From NCBI RefSeq assembly GCF_001590795.1, contig NZ_JXDL01000001.1:370037-420854 (forward strand): 50,818 nucleotides of DNA. Reading direction: 5' to 3'. Below, in pieces: positions 47,857 to 50,818 of this stretch. The stretch's first letter is position 1. The number at the start of each line of letters is the position of its first letter. Position numbers and translations under genes: made by a program. The notes under the pieces are model-generated. The model had not been told where the DNA came from, made no database searches, and worked only from the letters and a program-made list of their open reading frames with translations. This stretch comes from Bradyrhizobium sp. AT1 (GTDB lineage Bacteria; Pseudomonadota; Alphaproteobacteria; Rhizobiales; Xanthobacteraceae).

Positions 47857-49779
47857 ATGCAATTCCATTTGAATGGATTTCAGCCGGGCGATCCGGAGAT
47901 TGCCGATCCCGCCGAGCGCGTTCAGGCTTCCGGCGCAGTGGGCGCCGTGCCCGACGAGGTCGATGTCCTCATCGTCGGCTGTGGCCCTGCGGGCCTCACG
48001 CTCGCGGCCCAGCTCGCGCAATTCGGAGACATCAAGACCTGCATCGTCGAGCAGAAGCCGGACCGCTTGCTGGTCGGGCAGGCCGACGGCATCGCCTGCC
48101 GCACCATGGAGATGTTTCACGCCTATGGCTTCAGCGAGCGCGTGCTGAAGGAGGCCTATTGGGTCAACGAGACGACGTTCTGGAAGCCGGACGAGCGCTC
48201 GCCCGAGACCATCATCCGCAGCGGCCGGGTGCAGGACGTCGAGGACGGGCTGTCGGAATTCCCGCATGTCATCCTCAACCAGGCGCGAATCCATGACGGC
48301 TTTCTCGACATCATGCGCAAATCGCCGGCCAGGCTCGAACCCCATTACAGCCGCCGCCTGCTCGATCTCGAGGTTGATCCCGCCGCGGGGCCTGCCGACG
48401 GCGCCGTGACCGTCCGCCTCGAACGCCTCGATGCGGGGAACGAAGGCAAGGTTGAGACGGTCAAGGCGCGCTACGTGGTCGGCTGCGACGGTGCGCGCAG
48501 CACGGTGCGCAAATCGATCGGCCGCGAGCTGCACGGCGACTCCGCCAATCACGCCTGGGGCGTGATGGACGTGCTGGCGGTGACCGATTTTCCGGACATC
48601 CGCTTCAAGTCCCTGATCCAGTCGGCCAAGGACGGCAGCCTGCTGATCATTCCCAGGGAGGGCGGCTACATGGTCCGCATCTATGTCGAGCTCGCCAAGC
48701 TCGATGTCGGCGAACGCGTCGCCAACCGCAACATCACCGCCGGTGACGTGATTGCGAAGGCGCAACGGATCCTGAAGCCGCATACGCTTGAGGTGAAGGA
48801 GATTGCCTGGTGGTCGGTCTACGAGATCGGCCAGCGCCTGACCGACAAGTTCGACGACGTGCCGGAGGCGGAGATCGCAGCGCGTTTGCCGCGCATCTTC
48901 ATCGCCGGCGATGCCTGCCATACCCACAGCCCAAAGGCGGGCCAGGGCATGAACGTCTCGATGCAGGACGCCTTCAATCTCGGCTGGAAGCTCGCCGCGG
49001 TGCTGCGGCAGCAATGTGCGCCAAGCCTGTTGCATTCCTATTCGGCCGAGCGCCAGGCCGTCGCCAAGGAGCTGATCGATTTCGACCGCGAATGGGCGGG
49101 CATTCTCGCCTCCGCTGCCAAGGCCGGGGGCGCCGATGCCGCGAGGACGCAGGACTATTTCGTCCGGCACGGCCGCTACACTGCGGGCACGGCCACGCAT
49201 TACACGCCGTCGATCCTCACCGGCGTAGGTTCGCATCAGCATCTCGCAAAGGGCTTCACAATCGGCAAGCGTTTCCACTCGGCACCTGTGATCCGGCTTG
49301 CGGATGCGAAGCCGGTGCATCTCGGTCATGCCGCACAGGCTGACGGTCGCTTCCGAATCTACGCGTTTTCGCCCGCTGAAGATCCTGCCGCCGAAGGCTC
49401 GGCCATTCGCGCACTCTGCAACTTTCTCGCGGAGTCCCGGGAGTCGCCGGTCCGGCGATATACGCCCGACGGCTCCGATACCGACGGCGTGATCGACCTG
49501 CGCGCGGTGTTTCAGCAGGGCCATCGCGAGCTCGCCATCGCGGCGATGCCGCCACTGCTACTCCCGCGCAAGGGCCGCTATGGTTTGCTCGATTACGAGA
49601 AGATGTTCTGCCCGGATCTCAAGAGCGGCTACGACGTCTTCGCCATGCGCGGCATCAATCGGGCGGCCGGCTGCATGGTCGTGGTGCGGCCTGACCAGTA
49701 TGTCGCGAACGTGCTGCCGCTGGATGACTTCGTCGGGCTTGCGGCGTATTTCGAAGCGTTCATGTTGCCGGTCGGCTGA
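47857..49779 (+). CDS. FAD-dependent aromatic monooxygenase (phenol/3-hydroxybenzoate type)
   Basis: This 640-residue group A flavoprotein hydroxylase of the phenol 2-monooxygenase / 3-hydroxybenzoate 4-monooxygenase family has its FAD-binding VDVLIVGCGPAGLTLAAQL at about residues 28-48. The second motif is YVVGCDGARSTVRKSIGREL (DG), and the third is RIFIAGDACHTHSPKAGQGM (GD). A thioredoxin-like C-terminal domain follows. It inserts one oxygen atom into a phenolic ring using NAD(P)H. ATG 47857 follows GGGAGA. Substrate choice between phenol and hydroxybenzoate cannot be settled from sequence alone. It is controlled by the divergent MarR. Confidence 0.93.
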   Translation: MQFHLNGFQPGDPEIADPAERVQASGAVGAVPDEVDVLIVGCGPAGLTLAAQLAQFGDIKTCIVEQKPDRLLVGQADGIACRTMEMFHAYGFSERVLKEAYWVNETTFWKPDERSPETIIRSGRVQDVEDGLSEFPHVILNQARIHDGFLDIMRKSPARLEPHYSRRLLDLEVDPAAGPADGAVTVRLERLDAGNEGKVETVKARYVVGCDGARSTVRKSIGRELHGDSANHAWGVMDVLAVTDFPDIRFKSLIQSAKDGSLLIIPREGGYMVRIYVELAKLDVGERVANRNITAGDVIAKAQRILKPHTLEVKEIAWWSVYEIGQRLTDKFDDVPEAEIAARLPRIFIAGDACHTHSPKAGQGMNVSMQDAFNLGWKLAAVLRQQCAPSLLHSYSAERQAVAKELIDFDREWAGILASAAKAGGADAARTQDYFVRHGRYTAGTATHYTPSILTGVGSHQHLAKGFTIGKRFHSAPVIRLADAKPVHLGHAAQADGRFRIYAFSPAEDPAAEGSAIRALCNFLAESRESPVRRYTPDGSDTDGVIDLRAVFQQGHRELAIAAMPPLLLPRKGRYGLLDYEKMFCPDLKSGYDVFAMRGINRAAGCMVVVRPDQYVANVLPLDDFVGLAAYFEAFMLPVG

Positions 49780-49829
49780 CGCTGCAGCCGCGTCGCTTGC
49801 ACGCCGCGCCGATGAACAGCGGATGAATA

Positions 49830-49862
49830 TTGAACCGCGCGCAACGCGCGTTTCAATCTTTC
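49830..49862 (+). terminator. Terminator after the monooxygenase gene
   Basis: TTGAACCGCGCG and CGCGCGTTTCAA pair with one mismatch and a 3-nt loop, followed by TCTTTC, 51 nt after the stop codon. A further stem, GGAACGC ... GCGTTCC, lies at about 49889-49917. Confidence 0.7.
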
Positions 49863-49934
49863 GACGGATGAGCCCCTCGTGCACGGAACGCCCGCTCCGT
49901 TGGCGCGTTCCGCCTCTCAAAGGAGGACTACGCC

Positions 49935-50818
49935 ATGAGGCTCAGAACCGCTTTAGTTGCAGCTTTATTGCTGGCCCCGACGGCCGCGCTGGCCGCGCCG
50001 GGCATCGTCACCGTCTCGACCGGCCTGCGCGCCGGACCGGGTCCGGGTTTTCCAATCGTCGATCGCGTCCCCGAAGGCGCCCGCGTCAACATCCATGGCT
50101 GCCTGCGCGGCAATGCCTGGTGCGACGTCAGCTTCTCCGACGATCGCGGCTGGGTGTCGTCGCAATATCTCGAATATCTCTATCGCAATCACTACGTCTA
50201 TCTGCCCGACTATGTCGACGAGATCGATGTGCCCGTCGTTCCGTTCGTGCTGACCTCATACTGGTCCAGCTACTATGCAGGCCGGCCGTGGTACCACCGC
50301 CACGCTTACTGGAATAATTACTGGACCTCGCATCGGAGTATCGCGACGCGAATGACGATCGATCCGCGAGCCGCTCGCATCGGCCGAGCGGCCACACGCG
50401 ATGGAGCGGTTGCTCTTGAGCGGGAAGGCGTGCGGGGTAAGGGCGCCGCTGCGATCTCCGGACGTAACGCCGCAAACGCGCGGCCCGATGCCGCTCTCGC
50501 AAAGCGCGACGCCGCGATCGCGAAGCGCGACGCAGCGATCACCAAGCGCGACGCAGCGATCACCAAACGCGACGCGGCTGTTACCGCCGACCGCACGCGT
50601 GTTGAAAGAAGCGAGCGCATCGCGCATGAGCGGACTCCGCGCGATGCCCAGGCACGCATGATGCACGAACGGGCCGCGAGCCCTGCCGCGATGCGTGCCC
50701 AGCCGATGGCGCGCGGCCATGAAGCACCGCGCGTGACCGCCGCGCGACCCGCGATGCCGCATGTCGCACAGCCCAATGTGAGCCACGGTTCGCCGATGAA
50801 CGCTCATGCCCAGATGCC
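49935..50818 (+). CDS. Secreted SH3-domain protein, 3' end outside window
   Basis: At least 294 residues are encoded, running off the end of the window. It has a signal peptide (LRTALVAALLLAPTAALAAP) and a bacterial SH3 domain at about residues 22-85 (TVSTGLRAGPGPGFPIVDRV, then GCLRGNAWCDVSFSDDRGWV). A tyrosine/tryptophan-rich stretch follows (WYHRHAYWNNYWTSHR), and then a long basic low-complexity part with four tandem heptads (AKRDAAI, AKRDAAI, TKRDAAI, TKRDAAV). It probably binds peptidoglycan or a partner in the periplasm. The ribosome site AGGAGGA at 49920-49926 supports ATG 49935. Confidence 0.85.
   Translation, partial: MRLRTALVAALLLAPTAALAAPGIVTVSTGLRAGPGPGFPIVDRVPEGARVNIHGCLRGNAWCDVSFSDDRGWVSSQYLEYLYRNHYVYLPDYVDEIDVPVVPFVLTSYWSSYYAGRPWYHRHAYWNNYWTSHRSIATRMTIDPRAARIGRAATRDGAVALEREGVRGKGAAAISGRNAANARPDAALAKRDAAIAKRDAAITKRDAAITKRDAAVTADRTRVERSERIAHERTPRDAQARMMHERAASPAAMRAQPMARGHEAPRVTAARPAMPHVAQPNVSHGSPMNAHAQM
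50499..50582 (+). repeat. Four 21-bp tandem repeats inside the SH3-protein gene
   Basis: The unit GCAAAGCGCGACGCCGCGAT (plus one base) occurs four times with few changes (50499, 50520, 50541, 50562). It encodes the heptad [A/T]KRDAAI and keeps frame, so copy-number change would lengthen or shorten a helical linker. Confidence 0.85.

Noticed and set aside
47827..49524. A 565-codon minus-strand open frame opposite the monooxygenase
   Set aside because: Same reason: no recognisable domain, and the other strand has three FAD motifs in the right order.
1..50818. CRISPR arrays, tRNA or rRNA genes, prophage or plasmid replication genes
   Set aside because: Looked for on both strands. The only repeats are REP-type palindromes, the second repeat family and short in-gene repeats, and no cloverleaf with a proper CCA-proximal arm was found.

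Overview
The window is about 51 kb of high-GC chromosome from an alphaproteobacterium, most likely Bradyrhizobium or a close relative. This is an inference. It rests on a eukaryote-type glutamine synthetase II gene (glnII) with a divergent small gstI-like gene, on minCDE, on CtrA-type TTAA-N7-TTAAC boxes, and on many scattered GTAG-headed palindromes (REP elements) together with a REP-associated transposase. I saw no rRNA, tRNA, CRISPR array, prophage or integrated plasmid. Most of the window is chromosomal housekeeping and metabolic sequence interrupted by repeats.

Layout. 1-6.5 kb: the end of a kynureninase gene, a frameshifted BtuF-like binding protein, a PaaI-type thioesterase, GNAT and DUF2161 proteins, a GrlR-like protein, an SDR, a tyrosine phosphatase and an MliC-like lysozyme inhibitor. 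6.6-8.4 kb: the nitrogen locus gstI/glnII, with a clear sigma-54 promoter and a leader containing two hairpins. 8.6-12 kb: two two-domain GrlR-like paralogues around a ModA-like protein, a Sel1-repeat protein and a 49-aa protein. 12.3-15.4 kb: a Tat-exported amidohydrolase and an ABC-F ATPase. 15.4-16.3 kb: a REP array and its RAYT transposase. 16.4-20.6 kb: MBL hydrolase, PsiF, cupin, HSL-type esterase and nitroreductase. 20.6-23.2 kb: a compact DUF2336-PilZ-HD-GYP operon (c-di-GMP related) with a CtrA box upstream. 23.5-31 kb: a frameshifted AraC regulator, an FMN reductase, a chemoreceptor, a TetR/crotonase pair, DUF1810, a Tlde1-type (DUF2778) protein and a DUF982-like protein. 31.2-32.4 kb: an orphan TRAP binding protein bracketed by REP pairs.

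32.5-38.8 kb is the most coherent locus that I cannot match to a described pathway. It has an ABC importer (permease, ATPase, NMT1-type binding protein) and three enzymes: a dihydrodipicolinate-synthase-family lyase, a GNAT and an NAD-dependent epimerase. All are arranged around one TetR-family gene. Two similar 7-2-7 palindromes, one on each side of the tetR gene, overlap the -35 region of each divergent promoter in the same way, so a single-repressor regulon is likely. 39-41 kb is minCDE, preceded by one perfect and one near-perfect CtrA box. 41-50.8 kb holds small secreted proteins, an SDR, a DUF6894-like protein, an L,D-transpeptidase lipoprotein, a polytopic membrane protein, a COG4315 secreted protein with its own CtrA box, a divergent MarR/aromatic monooxygenase pair and an SH3-domain protein cut by the window end.

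Three recurring themes link these parts. The first is regulators transcribed divergently from their targets with visible operators (TetR twice, MarR once). The second is CtrA-type boxes in front of a cell-division operon, a c-di-GMP operon and a secreted protein. The third is two families of mobile palindromes in gaps between genes. Two genes (btuF-like, araC-like) carry single frameshifts that could be real lesions or assembly errors.
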